A stretch of DNA of 64,000 bases, from assembly GCA_002299895.1 (NCBI GenBank), contig DBOC01000006.1:124001-188000 (forward strand), written 5' to 3'. Below are positions 18,068-26,927 of this stretch, piece by piece. Position 1 is the first letter of the stretch, and each line of letters starts with the position of its first letter. Source of the DNA: Sphingomonadales bacterium UBA656 (GTDB lineage Bacteria; Pseudomonadota; Alphaproteobacteria; Sphingomonadales; Sphingomonadaceae). Both the position numbers and the translations under genes were made by a program. Under the pieces are notes generated by a model. The model was not told where the DNA came from, did no database searches, and was given only the letters and a program-made list of their open reading frames with translations.

Positions 18068-18805
18068 CTACCTCCGCAACCGTGCACTCAATATATAATT
18101 CAGTGCCAAATTGTCGCTTAAATGCAGCCCTGACATCGGCGAAAAGGCGATGCCCTGCATGTTGACCACTTCGAGCCCCGCATCTGCCAGTAAAGTTGTC
18201 AATTCTTCTGGCGTCAGGAACTTGTGCCAATCATGCGTGCCGCGTGGGACCTGACCAAGCCGTTCGGCGGCCTCCACCAGAAACAAACGCGACGATGCTG
18301 TGCGGTTCGGCGTCGACAATAACAATAAGCCATCGGGCCTCAGGTGACGGACCAATTCAGCCACAAAGGCTGCCGGGCTCATGACATGTTCAATGACCTC
18401 CATACAGGTCACGACGTCAAATTGACCAAGGCCCTGTGCGGCAATTTCCCCTGCGCGATAGTTTATGTGTAGGCCGGACAAAGTTGCATGCGCCTTTGCC
18501 GCATCAATATTTTCAGGCGCGGCATCGATGCCTGTCACGGCACCGCCAAGCCGCGCGAGAGGCTCACACAGCAAACCAGCGCCGCAACCAACGTCTAGCG
18601 TGGTTTTACCGGACAGAGGGTGTCGCGACTTGGCATCGCTGACAAAATGTGCATCGATTGCAGCCCGGATGAAGCGTAACCGAACGGGGTTGAGCTTATG
18701 CAGCATCGCTGAGCTACCCTTCGGATCCCACCAGTCGGCGGCGAGGGCACCAAAATGCGCGGCTTCCGCAGCGTTAATTGTCGTGGGCAAGCTTGCGTTT
18801 GTCAT
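18068..18805 (-). CDS. ubiG: Ubiquinone biosynthesis O-methyltransferase
   Basis: SAM-dependent class-I methyltransferase performing both O-methylations in ubiquinone synthesis. 245 residues. Seen: FGALAADWWDPKGSSAMLHKLNPVRL (UbiG N-terminal signature, residues ~17-42), SAM motif I TLDVGCGAGLLCEPLARLGG, VTCMEVIEHV, and RTASSRLFLVEAAERLG with GTHDWHKFLTPEEL. AGGA precedes the ATG. Divergent from lysC; the spacer contains a small palindrome GTCCT-TATC-AGGAC near 18810-18825. Confidence 0.94.
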   Translation of the reverse strand: MTNASLPTTINAAEAAHFGALAADWWDPKGSSAMLHKLNPVRLRFIRAAIDAHFVSDAKSRHPLSGKTTLDVGCGAGLLCEPLARLGGAVTGIDAAPENIDAAKAHATLSGLHINYRAGEIAAQGLGQFDVVTCMEVIEHVMSPAAFVAELVRHLRPDGLLLLSTPNRTASSRLFLVEAAERLGQVPRGTHDWHKFLTPEELTTLLADAGLEVVNMQGIAFSPMSGLHLSDNLALNYILSARLRR

Positions 18806-18859
18806 ATCCTGTCCTTATCAGGACGTGCAATTGTTATATAGCGATTTTTGAAGGGGTTC

Positions 18860-20116
18860 ATGGCGCGCATTGTAATGAAATTTGGCGGCACGTCGATGGC
18901 CGGCACCGAACGCATCCGCCGTGTTGCCCAATTGGTCAAACGCCAGGCCGAACGCGGTGACGAAGTAGCGGTCGTCGTGTCCGCCATGGCGGGCGACACG
19001 GACCGACTTGTAAATTTCTGTCGCGAAGCAAATGCGCTTTATGACCCAGCCGAATATGATGTGGTTGTCGCGGCTGGTGAGCAGATTACCGCTGGCTTGC
19101 TGGCGATCACGCTGCAAGCACTCGGATGCGAAGCGCGCAGTTGGTTGGGCTGGCAAATGCCGATCCATACCGATGGCGCCCACGCAAAAGCGCGCATTGG
19201 GTCGATTGATACGGACGATTTGCTAGCGTCGATGCAGGCAGGCAATATCGCCGTCATTCCCGGGTTTCAGGGCCTGACCGACGATAATCGCATTACCACC
19301 TTGGGGCGTGGCGGGTCGGATACATCGGCCGTTGCCGTTGCCGCCGCGGTAAAGGCCGACCGCTGCGATATTTATACCGATGTTGATGGTGTCTATACCA
19401 CCGACCCGCGCATCGTGGCCCGCGCCCGCAAGCTCAAGGCTGTCACCTATGAAGAAATGCTCGAGCTGGCTTCGGTTGGTTCAAAAGTATTGCAAACCCG
19501 ATCCGTCGGCCTTGCAATGAAGGAAGGTGTGCGGGTTCAAGTGCTGTCCTCCTTCGTTGACGACAGTGCACCCGACGCTGACAGCATCCCCGGCACGATG
19601 ATCGTGACCGACGCAGAATTGGAGAATAGCCAAGTGGAACGCCAACTGATCACCGGCATCGCGCATGACAAGAATGAAGCGAAAATCACGCTCACCCGCG
19701 TCCCCGACCGTCCCGGCGCCGTGGCCAATATTTTCACGCCTCTGGCTGATGCCAACATCAACGTTGATATGATCATTCAAAATGTGGGCCGCGATAAGGG
19801 CGAGACCGATGTGACCTTCACATGCCCGCAAGCCGACCTTGCGCGTTGCACCGACATTCTCGAAAATCGCCGCGATGCCATTGGCTATAATCGCCTTATT
19901 CCGGACACTAAGGTTGCGAAAATCTCGGTGGTGGGCGTGGGCATGAAAAGCCATGCCGGCGTTGCCTCGACCATGTTCAGCAGCCTTGCCGACCGCAAAA
20001 TCAACATTCAGGCAATATCAACGTCCGAAATCAAGGTCAGCGTTCTGATCGACGAGGATGAGACGGAACTGGCCGTTCGCGTGCTGCATACGGCTTATGG
20101 GTTGGATGCGGAGTGA
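18860..20116 (+). CDS. lysC: Aspartate kinase
   Basis: Phosphorylates aspartate, first step to lysine, threonine and methionine (and the DAP of peptidoglycan). 418 residues. Seen: N-terminal VMKFGGTSMAGTERI, TTLGRGGSDTSAVA, and CDIYTDVDGVYTTDPR. Two ACT domains occupy the C-terminal ~150 residues (LTRVPDRPGAVANIF and ISVVGVGMKSHAGVASTMF), implying feedback control by lysine/threonine. Start at ATG 18860 with AAGGGG upstream; an alternative TTG at 18848 is less likely. Confidence 0.95.
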   Translation: MARIVMKFGGTSMAGTERIRRVAQLVKRQAERGDEVAVVVSAMAGDTDRLVNFCREANALYDPAEYDVVVAAGEQITAGLLAITLQALGCEARSWLGWQMPIHTDGAHAKARIGSIDTDDLLASMQAGNIAVIPGFQGLTDDNRITTLGRGGSDTSAVAVAAAVKADRCDIYTDVDGVYTTDPRIVARARKLKAVTYEEMLELASVGSKVLQTRSVGLAMKEGVRVQVLSSFVDDSAPDADSIPGTMIVTDAELENSQVERQLITGIAHDKNEAKITLTRVPDRPGAVANIFTPLADANINVDMIIQNVGRDKGETDVTFTCPQADLARCTDILENRRDAIGYNRLIPDTKVAKISVVGVGMKSHAGVASTMFSSLADRKINIQAISTSEIKVSVLIDEDETELAVRVLHTAYGLDAE

Positions 20117-20136
20117 ACAAAAATTGGTGCTAACAT

Positions 20137-21135
20137 ATGACTAAACTCCGACATCTCATGCAACGCGGTACCGATTTTTTGGGCTGCGACGTCGCGATTA
20201 TGTGTGGCGCCATGTCGTGGGTGTCGGAACGCAATCTTGTGTCGGCAATTTCCAATGCGGGTGGCTTTGGCGTGATTGCTTGTGGCGCCATGACGCCGGA
20301 GTTACTGGATACTGAAATTGCAGCAACGAAAGCGCTTACCACTAAACCATTCGGCGTGAATCTGATCACCATGCACCCGCAGATCATGGACCTGATCGCG
20401 ATATGTGCACGTCATCAGGTGAGCCATGTGGTATTGGCAGGGGGACTACCGCCCAAGGGCAGTATTGAGGCCATTAAAGATTTTGGTGCGAAGGTCATAT
20501 GCTTTGCGCCCGCGCTCACGCTTGCGAAGAAATTTTCGCGTTCGGGCGTCGATGCGCTGGTTATCGAGGGCAGCGAGGCGGGCGGCCATATTGGGCCAGT
20601 CGCAACGTCGGTTTTGGCGCAGGAAATCTTGCCAGAGCTTGGTGAGCAATTGCCGATTTTCGTTGCCGGCGGCATTGCCCGTGGTGGCGCAATAGCAAGC
20701 TATCTAGAAATGGGTGCAGCGGGCGTGCAGTTGGGTACACGCTTTGTGTGCGCCCATGAAAGCATTGCGCACCCTAATTTTAAAGCTGCGTTTCTGCGCG
20801 CCAATGCCCGCGATGCTGTCGCCAGTGTGCAAATTGACCCGCGCTTGCCCGTTATCCCGGTGCGGGCGTTGAAGAATAAGGGCACCGAAGAGTTCACAAA
20901 GAAACAGGTGGAAATTGCGGCCATGCTCGATCGCGGTGAAATTGATATGGAAACCGCGCAGCTGGAGATCGAAAAATATTGGGCAGGGGCCCTTCGTCGC
21001 GCCGTGATTGATGGTGATGTCGAATATGGCTCCGTCATGGCCGGGCAGTCGGTTGGCATGGTCCATGTTGAACGACCTGTCGTGGATATCATCGCCAAGT
21101 TGGTAGATGAGGCTAACGTCGCTTTGGCACGATAA
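20137..21135 (+). CDS. Nitronate monooxygenase/FabK-like FMN oxidoreductase
   Basis: TIM-barrel FMN protein of the 2-nitropropane dioxygenase/enoyl reductase II superfamily, 332 residues. Seen: AIMCGAMSWVSERNLVSAISNAGGFGVIACG (in part), KPFGVNLITMHP, VIEGSEAGGHIG (the GGH with the proposed catalytic His), FVAGGIARG and GAAGVQLGTRFVCAHES (phosphate binding). The family covers nitronate detoxification and enoyl-ACP reduction; sequence alone does not decide. It lies 20 bases after lysC and may be co-transcribed. Confidence 0.85.
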   Translation: MTKLRHLMQRGTDFLGCDVAIMCGAMSWVSERNLVSAISNAGGFGVIACGAMTPELLDTEIAATKALTTKPFGVNLITMHPQIMDLIAICARHQVSHVVLAGGLPPKGSIEAIKDFGAKVICFAPALTLAKKFSRSGVDALVIEGSEAGGHIGPVATSVLAQEILPELGEQLPIFVAGGIARGGAIASYLEMGAAGVQLGTRFVCAHESIAHPNFKAAFLRANARDAVASVQIDPRLPVIPVRALKNKGTEEFTKKQVEIAAMLDRGEIDMETAQLEIEKYWAGALRRAVIDGDVEYGSVMAGQSVGMVHVERPVVDIIAKLVDEANVALAR

Positions 21136-21206
21136 AATCGCCGCCTGCCAAAGGAAGGCAGACAAACCGTCTTGCCAACACAACACAGTCTGCGCATATC
21201 TTTGGC

Positions 21207-21680
21207 ATGACCGATGATGCCCCGCCGGAACTGACGCCGCTTGATCCCGCATTTATAACTACAAGCCGGATAGCCACCGCGCTTGGCTTGCTGCCATTTG
21301 TCATTGGCGCAGCGGTGTTGGAACTCGCAAAATTGCTGCCGCCCGGCAGCTTTCTTGTGCCGATGTTTTTGGTTTACGCGTTCGTCGCCTTTACGGTGCC
21401 AGCCCGCAAATATCGTCATTGGGGCTATGTTATGGGAACGGACCAGCTGCGCGTTGTGCGTGGTTATATGTTCTACAGCGACACGATTGTACCTTTTGGA
21501 CGCATCCAGCATATTGATGTGGACCAAGGCCCGATCGACCGGCGCTATGGCCTTTCCAAGCTGACGGTCCACACGGCGGGTAATCATAACAGCACCGTGA
21601 CGTTGCCGGGCTTGGCGCATGCTGATGCGCTGGCAATGCGTGCGGCGATGCGTGCCGCCATCCGGCAAGAAATATTGTGA
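21207..21680 (+). CDS. Bacterial PH-domain membrane protein (YdbS-like)
   Basis: 157 residues: two hydrophobic segments (about 20-60: IATALGLLPFVIGAAVLELA and FLVPMFLVYAFVAF) followed by a bPH2 domain with YVMGTDQLRVVRGYMFYSDTIVPFGRIQHIDVDQGP (shortened) and YGLSKLTVHTAG. YdbS/YdbT pairs are membrane proteins of poorly known function, implicated in envelope or antibiotic resistance phenotypes in Bacillus. Stop overlaps the next start by four bases (GTGA), so the pair is made together. Confidence 0.85.
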   Translation: MTDDAPPELTPLDPAFITTSRIATALGLLPFVIGAAVLELAKLLPPGSFLVPMFLVYAFVAFTVPARKYRHWGYVMGTDQLRVVRGYMFYSDTIVPFGRIQHIDVDQGPIDRRYGLSKLTVHTAGNHNSTVTLPGLAHADALAMRAAMRAAIRQEIL

Positions 21681-23218
21681 AACCAGCCATAGACGGATCC
21701 ATTGATGTAACAGGGCAGGAAGGGGCGCGTCTGCATATTAGCGGTCTGTTCGTCGCTTTTATCTCGGGCCTGCCGCAACTTTTGTTCCCTTTGCTTGCCG
21801 CCGTTTTTGGTGCGCGAAAATCCGACAATCCTGCGCTTATCCCCATCATGGTCGGGGCAGTGCTGGCGCTTAGTCTATTCTTCCGTTGGCTAAGTTGGCT
21901 GCGTTTTCGTTATCATATTGGTGACGATGATATCCGTGTTGAAAAAGGCATATTGAACCGAACGGCCCGCTCTATTCCCTATGAACGCATTCAGGATGTG
22001 AGCATTCAGCAAAAGCCGCTGGCGCGCATGATGGGGCTCAGCGAGGTTAAGTTTGAAACCGGTGGCGGGGATGGTGATGATGCTAAGCTAAGCTTCGTTA
22101 CTTTGGACGAAGCGAACCGGTTGCGCGCATTGGTACGCTCGCGCAAGGCGGGTGTGGCGGTGGCGCAAAATGTTCCAGAGATGGCCGAGTCCGAGGATAC
22201 CGAAACCCTGTTCGCGATGGACGGTAAGCGCGTCTTTATCCTTGGCCTTTATTCCTTTTCACTTGTCATATTTGCTGTTCTAGGCGGCTTTGCGCAGCAA
22301 TTTGATTTTCTGTTGCCGTTTGATTTTTGGGATTACAAACGCTGGGCTGGGCTAGCTGAAGACAGCGGCGTGCGCGTCAGCACTATCAATGGCGTCGGCA
22401 TGGCGGGACAATTGATCTTGGCCTTTGGAGCTTTCACCAGCTTGATTTTCATTGGCTTTGCCACAGGTGTTGGGCGCACTATCTTGTGTGAACATGGATT
22501 TCGCCTAACCCAGACTTCAAAAGGTTTTCGGCGGCGGCGCGGCCTGTTCACCCTAACCGATGTCGTGATGCCTACGCACCGGGTGCAAGCTGCGGTGGTG
22601 CAGACTGGACCAATCCGAAAACGGCGCGGTTGGCACAGCCTGAAATTTGTGAGCCTTGCCCAAGATAGCAAGGAGGAAAGCAATTATGTCGCCGCGCCAT
22701 TGGCCACATTGGATGAGCTGTGGCGCATATCAAAGGCCGCCGGGATTGCCGCACCTGATGGCAATGAATGTCTGCGCAAAGGGGCAAAACTGCACTGGAT
22801 AATCCAGATCGCTTTGCTGATGCCGCCGTTAATGATTGCGATGCTGGCGCTGCTCATATTCGCCGATAGGCCCTTGGCGCTTATGCTGTTTTTGGCGCTG
22901 TTGTTGGTCATTGCTGCATGCCTGTTTTGGTGTGACTGGCGCAGATATCGGTTCGGGATAGATACGCAGCAGCTTTACATGCGGCGTGGCTGGTGGCGTC
23001 AAAGATTGACGCTTGCGCCGCACATAAAGGTGCAAAGCATCGAGATTACGCAAGGGCCGTTCGGACGACGCTTTGGGTTGGCCACGCTCAAATTTGGTAT
23101 CGCCGGTGGCACGTTGGATATGATTGCCCTGCCGCTGCCTATGGCGCGCGAAATCCGCTCTGCAGTTATGGAAAAGGTCGCAGAGGTCGATTATTCAGCG
23201 ATCAATCAATCGCGTTAG
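21677..23218 (+). CDS. Large bacterial PH-domain membrane protein (YdbT-like)
   Basis: 513 residues with three bPH2 repeats: YHIGDDDIRVEKGILNRTARSIPYERIQDV (~75-105, quoted in part), an internal one around LCEHGFRLTQTSKGFRRRRG (~270-330), and a third near FGIDTQQLYMRRGWWRQRLT. Hydrophobic pairs lie at ~25-75, ~180-255 and ~380-420. GTG start at 21677 overlaps the YdbS-like stop. Its 3' end overlaps the convergent PhoD-like gene by 17 bases. Probably a scaffold with the small partner; no enzymatic motif. Confidence 0.85.
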   Translation: MKPAIDGSIDVTGQEGARLHISGLFVAFISGLPQLLFPLLAAVFGARKSDNPALIPIMVGAVLALSLFFRWLSWLRFRYHIGDDDIRVEKGILNRTARSIPYERIQDVSIQQKPLARMMGLSEVKFETGGGDGDDAKLSFVTLDEANRLRALVRSRKAGVAVAQNVPEMAESEDTETLFAMDGKRVFILGLYSFSLVIFAVLGGFAQQFDFLLPFDFWDYKRWAGLAEDSGVRVSTINGVGMAGQLILAFGAFTSLIFIGFATGVGRTILCEHGFRLTQTSKGFRRRRGLFTLTDVVMPTHRVQAAVVQTGPIRKRRGWHSLKFVSLAQDSKEESNYVAAPLATLDELWRISKAAGIAAPDGNECLRKGAKLHWIIQIALLMPPLMIAMLALLIFADRPLALMLFLALLLVIAACLFWCDWRRYRFGIDTQQLYMRRGWWRQRLTLAPHIKVQSIEITQGPFGRRFGLATLKFGIAGGTLDMIALPLPMAREIRSAVMEKVAEVDYSAINQSR

Positions 23219-24359
23219 CGACCTGCGTTTCAATCACGCTGCCATCATCCTTGCGCAGCGTCATCGTCACCTTTTTGGTGGCCCAATCAATGTCGATTTG
23301 CCCGAAGTTCGGAATGCCCCAAAATCCACCTGTCCGGCGTGGGTCGGGTTCCCGTTCGCCACCATCCCCTTTGCCAAAAGCGAAATTGAGCGAGCTCGAT
23401 GTGAAATCCCATAATGGCTTGGACAGGCCGGGGGCATTGGTCTTGTAAAAACCACCGCTATGCCGGTCGCCGGTTAGGAAAATGGCGTTGTTCACGCCCT
23501 TTTGACCGAGCAACGCATAAAGGCGATCACGTTCCTTGGGAAAATTGGTCCAGCCTTCGAAATTATGTGCGTCGGTAATCACCTGAGTTGATGAAATGAT
23601 GAAGCGCAATTCGGCAGGTTTTTCGAGTTGCTGCGCCAACCAATCCCATTGCGCTTGGCCCAATATCGTCGCGTCAGGGTCCATATTGGGAATGTACCAA
23701 CCCAGCGTCGGGCTGGGGTCGCGATAGGTCATGGAGGCGAGGTCTGATCGGAAAAAGCGGCCGTCGAGTATGATGAACTGCACGCGTTTGCCCTTGGGCC
23801 CTATGATGCGGCTTTCATATATACCGGGGCGGGATTTCACTTCATCGGAGGAGCCCCAAAAAGTTTCATAGGCTTTCTCTGCCCATTCCTTGAACGCAAA
23901 AGCGCCGCCGGCGTCATTGGCACCATAATCATGATCGTCCCATGCGGTCATCATTGGCACGCTGCGGCGGAAGCGGTCGAACTCGATGCGGCTGCTAAGC
24001 TTTTTATAGCTCGCGGCCAGCGTCGGGATATCGGCGCCATTGGTGGGCCTTGTATCGCCATAGACATTGTCGCCAATCATCAGAAATGCTTGCGGATTTT
24101 GCGCGGCGATGAAGTCCCAAAACTTCATATCGCGGTTTTCGTTGACGCAACTGCCAAAGGCGAAGCGCGTTATGACCGTATCCGCCGCTAGAGAGGGATT
24201 AGGGGCTGCCTTTGGTAATTTGGCATCCAAGGTAGCATAATAAGGCCGAAGTGCCTCCTGCGCGCTCTGTGGGGCAGCTGGAGGCATATTAGTGGTCGAC
24301 GTGACGCTGATGGCGCAACCAGAGAGCAAGAGAGCAATAAACGGGAGGGTATATTTCAT
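23202..24359 (-). CDS. PhoD-like metallophosphatase lipoprotein in the btu operon
   Basis: 385 residues, lipobox LLSGC at the N-terminus, so membrane-anchored in the periplasm. PhoD/alkaline phosphatase D features: FAFGSCVNEN, LMIGDNVYGD, AWDDHDYGANDAG, FIILDGRFFRSD, LTGDRHSGGF. This is the short PhoD-like form without the N-terminal Ig-like domain. The ATG overlaps the btuD stop by four bases (ATGA), placing it as the last gene of the vitamin B12 uptake operon. A role in processing cobamide or its nucleotide loop is conceivable but unproven; phosphate scavenging is the default reading. Confidence 0.87.
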   Translation of the reverse strand: MKYTLPFIALLLSGCAISVTSTTNMPPAAPQSAQEALRPYYATLDAKLPKAAPNPSLAADTVITRFAFGSCVNENRDMKFWDFIAAQNPQAFLMIGDNVYGDTRPTNGADIPTLAASYKKLSSRIEFDRFRRSVPMMTAWDDHDYGANDAGGAFAFKEWAEKAYETFWGSSDEVKSRPGIYESRIIGPKGKRVQFIILDGRFFRSDLASMTYRDPSPTLGWYIPNMDPDATILGQAQWDWLAQQLEKPAELRFIISSTQVITDAHNFEGWTNFPKERDRLYALLGQKGVNNAIFLTGDRHSGGFYKTNAPGLSKPLWDFTSSSLNFAFGKGDGGEREPDPRRTGGFWGIPNFGQIDIDWATKKVTMTLRKDDGSVIETQVANAID

Positions 24360-25132
24360 GGTCGGACCTTGCCTTTGATGAATAGCTGGACGGCCCCTTC
24401 CTCGTCCTTGAAGAGATTCGCGTCAATCCCGTAAACATCCGCCAAGTTGGCAGGGGTGATGACATCATCGACGCCGCCCTGCGCGAATAAGCGACCCTGA
24501 TGCAACAACACCAGATGGTCGGCAAAGCGCACTGCATATTGCAGATCATGCAGCACCGCGATGACGCCTTTTCCGGCTTCCGCCTGCTGTCGCAACAAGT
24601 GTAAAATGTCGAGTTGAAAGCCGGGATCAAGGTTGGCGAGCGGTTCATCCGCCAATATCCATTCTGGCTCACCTGCGAGCACACGCGCCAGAAGAACACG
24701 GGCGCGTTCGCCGCCCGATAGCAACGTTACTGGACGATGGGCGAAGCCTTCGGTGGCGGTCGCCGACATCGCTGCCGATATAGCCCTGCGGTCGTCTGCC
24801 GATGTCCCTGCGCCGCGCATATGGGGAATGCGGCCGAGCGCAACCAAAGCCTCTGATGATATCGCCCAATGCGTTTCTGCGCCTTGCGGCAAAAGGCCGA
24901 TTTGGCGGGCGCGTGCAGTGGGGGGCATGCGGGTGATGTCTGTGCCATGCAGGCTGGCGGTGCCGGTTTGCGGCTTCAAAATACCAGCGAGACTTGCGAG
25001 CAAGGTCGATTTTCCGGCGCCATTGGGGCCCAAAATGACGGTGAACTTTCCAGCGTCAAATGTCGCGTCGATCCCTTCCAAAATAGGCTGGTGCGCATAA
25101 GCGAAGCAAAGATTGCGGACGGTCAAAGTCAT
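24356..25132 (-). CDS. btuD: Cobalamin ABC transporter ATP-binding protein
   Basis: FecCD-family ATPase, 258 residues. Walker A LGPNGAGKSTLLASL (~35-48), Q-loop LLPQGAETHW, signature LLSGGERARVLLARVLAGEP, Walker B WILADEPLANLDP, His-switch VLHDLQYAVRFADH. Length and motifs equal haem and B12 importers. Assignment to cobalamin rests on the operon: riboswitch, btuB, btuF, btuC, btuD with 1-4 base overlaps. Confidence 0.9.
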   Translation of the reverse strand: MTLTVRNLCFAYAHQPILEGIDATFDAGKFTVILGPNGAGKSTLLASLAGILKPQTGTASLHGTDITRMPPTARARQIGLLPQGAETHWAISSEALVALGRIPHMRGAGTSADDRRAISAAMSATATEGFAHRPVTLLSGGERARVLLARVLAGEPEWILADEPLANLDPGFQLDILHLLRQQAEAGKGVIAVLHDLQYAVRFADHLVLLHQGRLFAQGGVDDVITPANLADVYGIDANLFKDEEGAVQLFIKGKVRP

Positions 25133-26094
25133 GCGGTACCCTTGCGATAGCGCAACAATAGCAACAAGAAAAACGGCGCGCCAAGCACCGCCATGGCAAT
25201 ACCCAGCCGCACTTCGCTGGGGCCGGGCACCAATCGGACAAGGCTATCGGCGGTTAGCGTCAGGATCGCGCCGCCCAAGGCCGAGGGCAGCAATATTTGC
25301 GATGGCTGCTCGCCATATAAAGCGCGGATAAGGTGCGGGACGATGAGCCCGACAAAGCCGACCACACCCGACACCGCAACCGAAGCGCCAACAGCCAAAC
25401 CAACGCCCAGCACGATAATCCACTGCAGCCGAAACAGGTTAATCCCAAGGCTTTTTGCGCCATTTTCGCCCAAGGTCAGGGCATCCAACGCGCGGCCAGT
25501 GGAGAGCAATAAAGCGACACCCAGCGCCATGAAGGGCAAAGCGGTCCAAACATCGGCCATCAACCGGTCGGTCAGCGCGCCCATCAGCCAATTGATGATT
25601 TCACTGGCGGCGAAGGGATTTGGCGCGATGCTGATGATGAAGGCGGTCAGCGCGCCCGCCAAGGTCGACAGCACCATGCCACCAAGGATAAAGCCCATGA
25701 CGCCACCACTGCGCGAAATCGCAAGTAATAACAATATGCTAAGTCCTGCACTTAACATCGCGCAGGTGAATAAGCCGAAGGGCAGCAGGTTGAGCCCAGT
25801 ATAAATCGCACCGACGCCGCCCAATGCCGCGCTGGCCGACACACCCAATACCGTCGGGTCCGCCAGTGGATTGCGCAGATAACCCTGCAGCACTGCGCCC
25901 GAAAGCCCGAGCACCGCGCCAATGCAAAGCCCTAGCACCGCGCGGGGCAGGCGCAATTCCAGAAATATCCAGCCATCGGCATTGTCCGCCGCCCAAGAAT
26001 TTGGCCAAATCCAGACCTTGCCCGCCATTAAAGACAGCAAGAACGCCGCGAGCGTGAGCAGCAGGAGGAGCGCGGTTAAGGCGCGCTTATTCAT
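25129..26094 (-). CDS. btuC: Cobalamin ABC transporter permease
   Basis: FecCD-type permease, 321 residues, about ten membrane segments starting with ALTALLLLLTLAAFLLSLMAG. Seen: LRLPRAVLGLCIGAVLGLSGAVLQGYLRNPLADPTVLGVSA (family hallmark, quoted as landmarks LRLPRAVLG and NPLADPTVLG), WLMGALTDR and the cytoplasmic coupling region VGLIVPHLIRALYG. Overlaps btuF and btuD by four bases each. Imports corrinoid delivered by BtuF. Confidence 0.92.
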   Translation of the reverse strand: MNKRALTALLLLLTLAAFLLSLMAGKVWIWPNSWAADNADGWIFLELRLPRAVLGLCIGAVLGLSGAVLQGYLRNPLADPTVLGVSASAALGGVGAIYTGLNLLPFGLFTCAMLSAGLSILLLLAISRSGGVMGFILGGMVLSTLAGALTAFIISIAPNPFAASEIINWLMGALTDRLMADVWTALPFMALGVALLLSTGRALDALTLGENGAKSLGINLFRLQWIIVLGVGLAVGASVAVSGVVGFVGLIVPHLIRALYGEQPSQILLPSALGGAILTLTADSLVRLVPGPSEVRLGIAMAVLGAPFFLLLLLRYRKGTA

Positions 26095-26927
26095 GGCCTA
26101 TCCTTAACGAAGGACGCGCGTGTTTTGGACAAGATCGCCGACGCTTTGATAATCGTCGGACCGCCGCAGAATAACAGCCTGTCAGGGAAGTCGACAATGC
26201 GGGTGCGTCCGCCCACATGCCGCAGCAATTCCTGCCGTGCGCGCGTTTCACGGGCGTCGGAATCCCGGGCATTTGCGGGCATGAAAATCACCATTGGCGG
26301 GTTGCGTATCAGCGTTTCTAACGGCAGCACGCCCCATGAGGATAGGCCATATTGCGCGCTGGCGTTGCGAAAGCCGTGACGCGCCAGCAATTCGTCCTGC
26401 AACGTGCCTTTACCCGCCACAAATCCACCATTTTGCCAGATAATCGCCGAGATAATTGGTCCGGAAAATTGGCTGTTGGGTAGCGTTTCCTGAATCTCGG
26501 AAATCAGCGCTTCTCCAGCATCTTCCCTGTCGAGTACGGCGGCGATGGCTCGTATCTGTTGCATGTCGTCAGCGATTGTTGGCGCAACACCCAATGCCAC
26601 GCTCTTAATGCCCGCCCGCGCGAGCACCGCATTGGAACCGGATGATGCAAGATTGCCCGTCAACACCAATTTGGGCCGCGCCAACAATAATTCCTCTGCG
26701 TTCATGCCAATGGCGGGCAATTGCCGCGCCCATGCCAAAGGTGCGGACGCGCTATCGGCGTCATGCGAATAGATGCTGACCGCGCTGATTTGGCCGGGCA
26801 ATGCGATTTCGGCCAAAACGGCGTCAATGCACGGATTGTTGGACATTATACCATGCGGCGCGATCGCCGGCTGGCGGGCGCAACCGGCCAAGGCAAAAAC
26901 GGCAAGGAGGTAATAGCCCAAGCGCAT
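26091..26927 (-). CDS. btuF: Periplasmic corrinoid-binding lipoprotein
   Basis: 278 residues, lipobox ALAGC at the N-terminus. Type-III substrate-binding fold: SNNPCIDAVLAEIALPGQI, IYSHDADSASAPLA, GMNAEELLLARPKLVLTG, a long connecting helix (~120-150) and the C-terminal lobe. The substrate pocket motif differs from E. coli BtuF, so cobamide specificity is inferred from the operon and riboswitch. One-base overlap with btuB (TGATG) and four with btuC. Confidence 0.87.
   Translation of the reverse strand: MRLGYYLLAVFALAGCARQPAIAPHGIMSNNPCIDAVLAEIALPGQISAVSIYSHDADSASAPLAWARQLPAIGMNAEELLLARPKLVLTGNLASSGSNAVLARAGIKSVALGVAPTIADDMQQIRAIAAVLDREDAGEALISEIQETLPNSQFSGPIISAIIWQNGGFVAGKGTLQDELLARHGFRNASAQYGLSSWGVLPLETLIRNPPMVIFMPANARDSDARETRARQELLRHVGGRTRIVDFPDRLLFCGGPTIIKASAILSKTRASFVKDRP

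Noticed and set aside
20700..21668. 322-codon minus-strand open frame
   Set aside because: Overlaps the NMO-type gene and the YdbS-like gene antisense, with low-complexity Arg/His-rich product.
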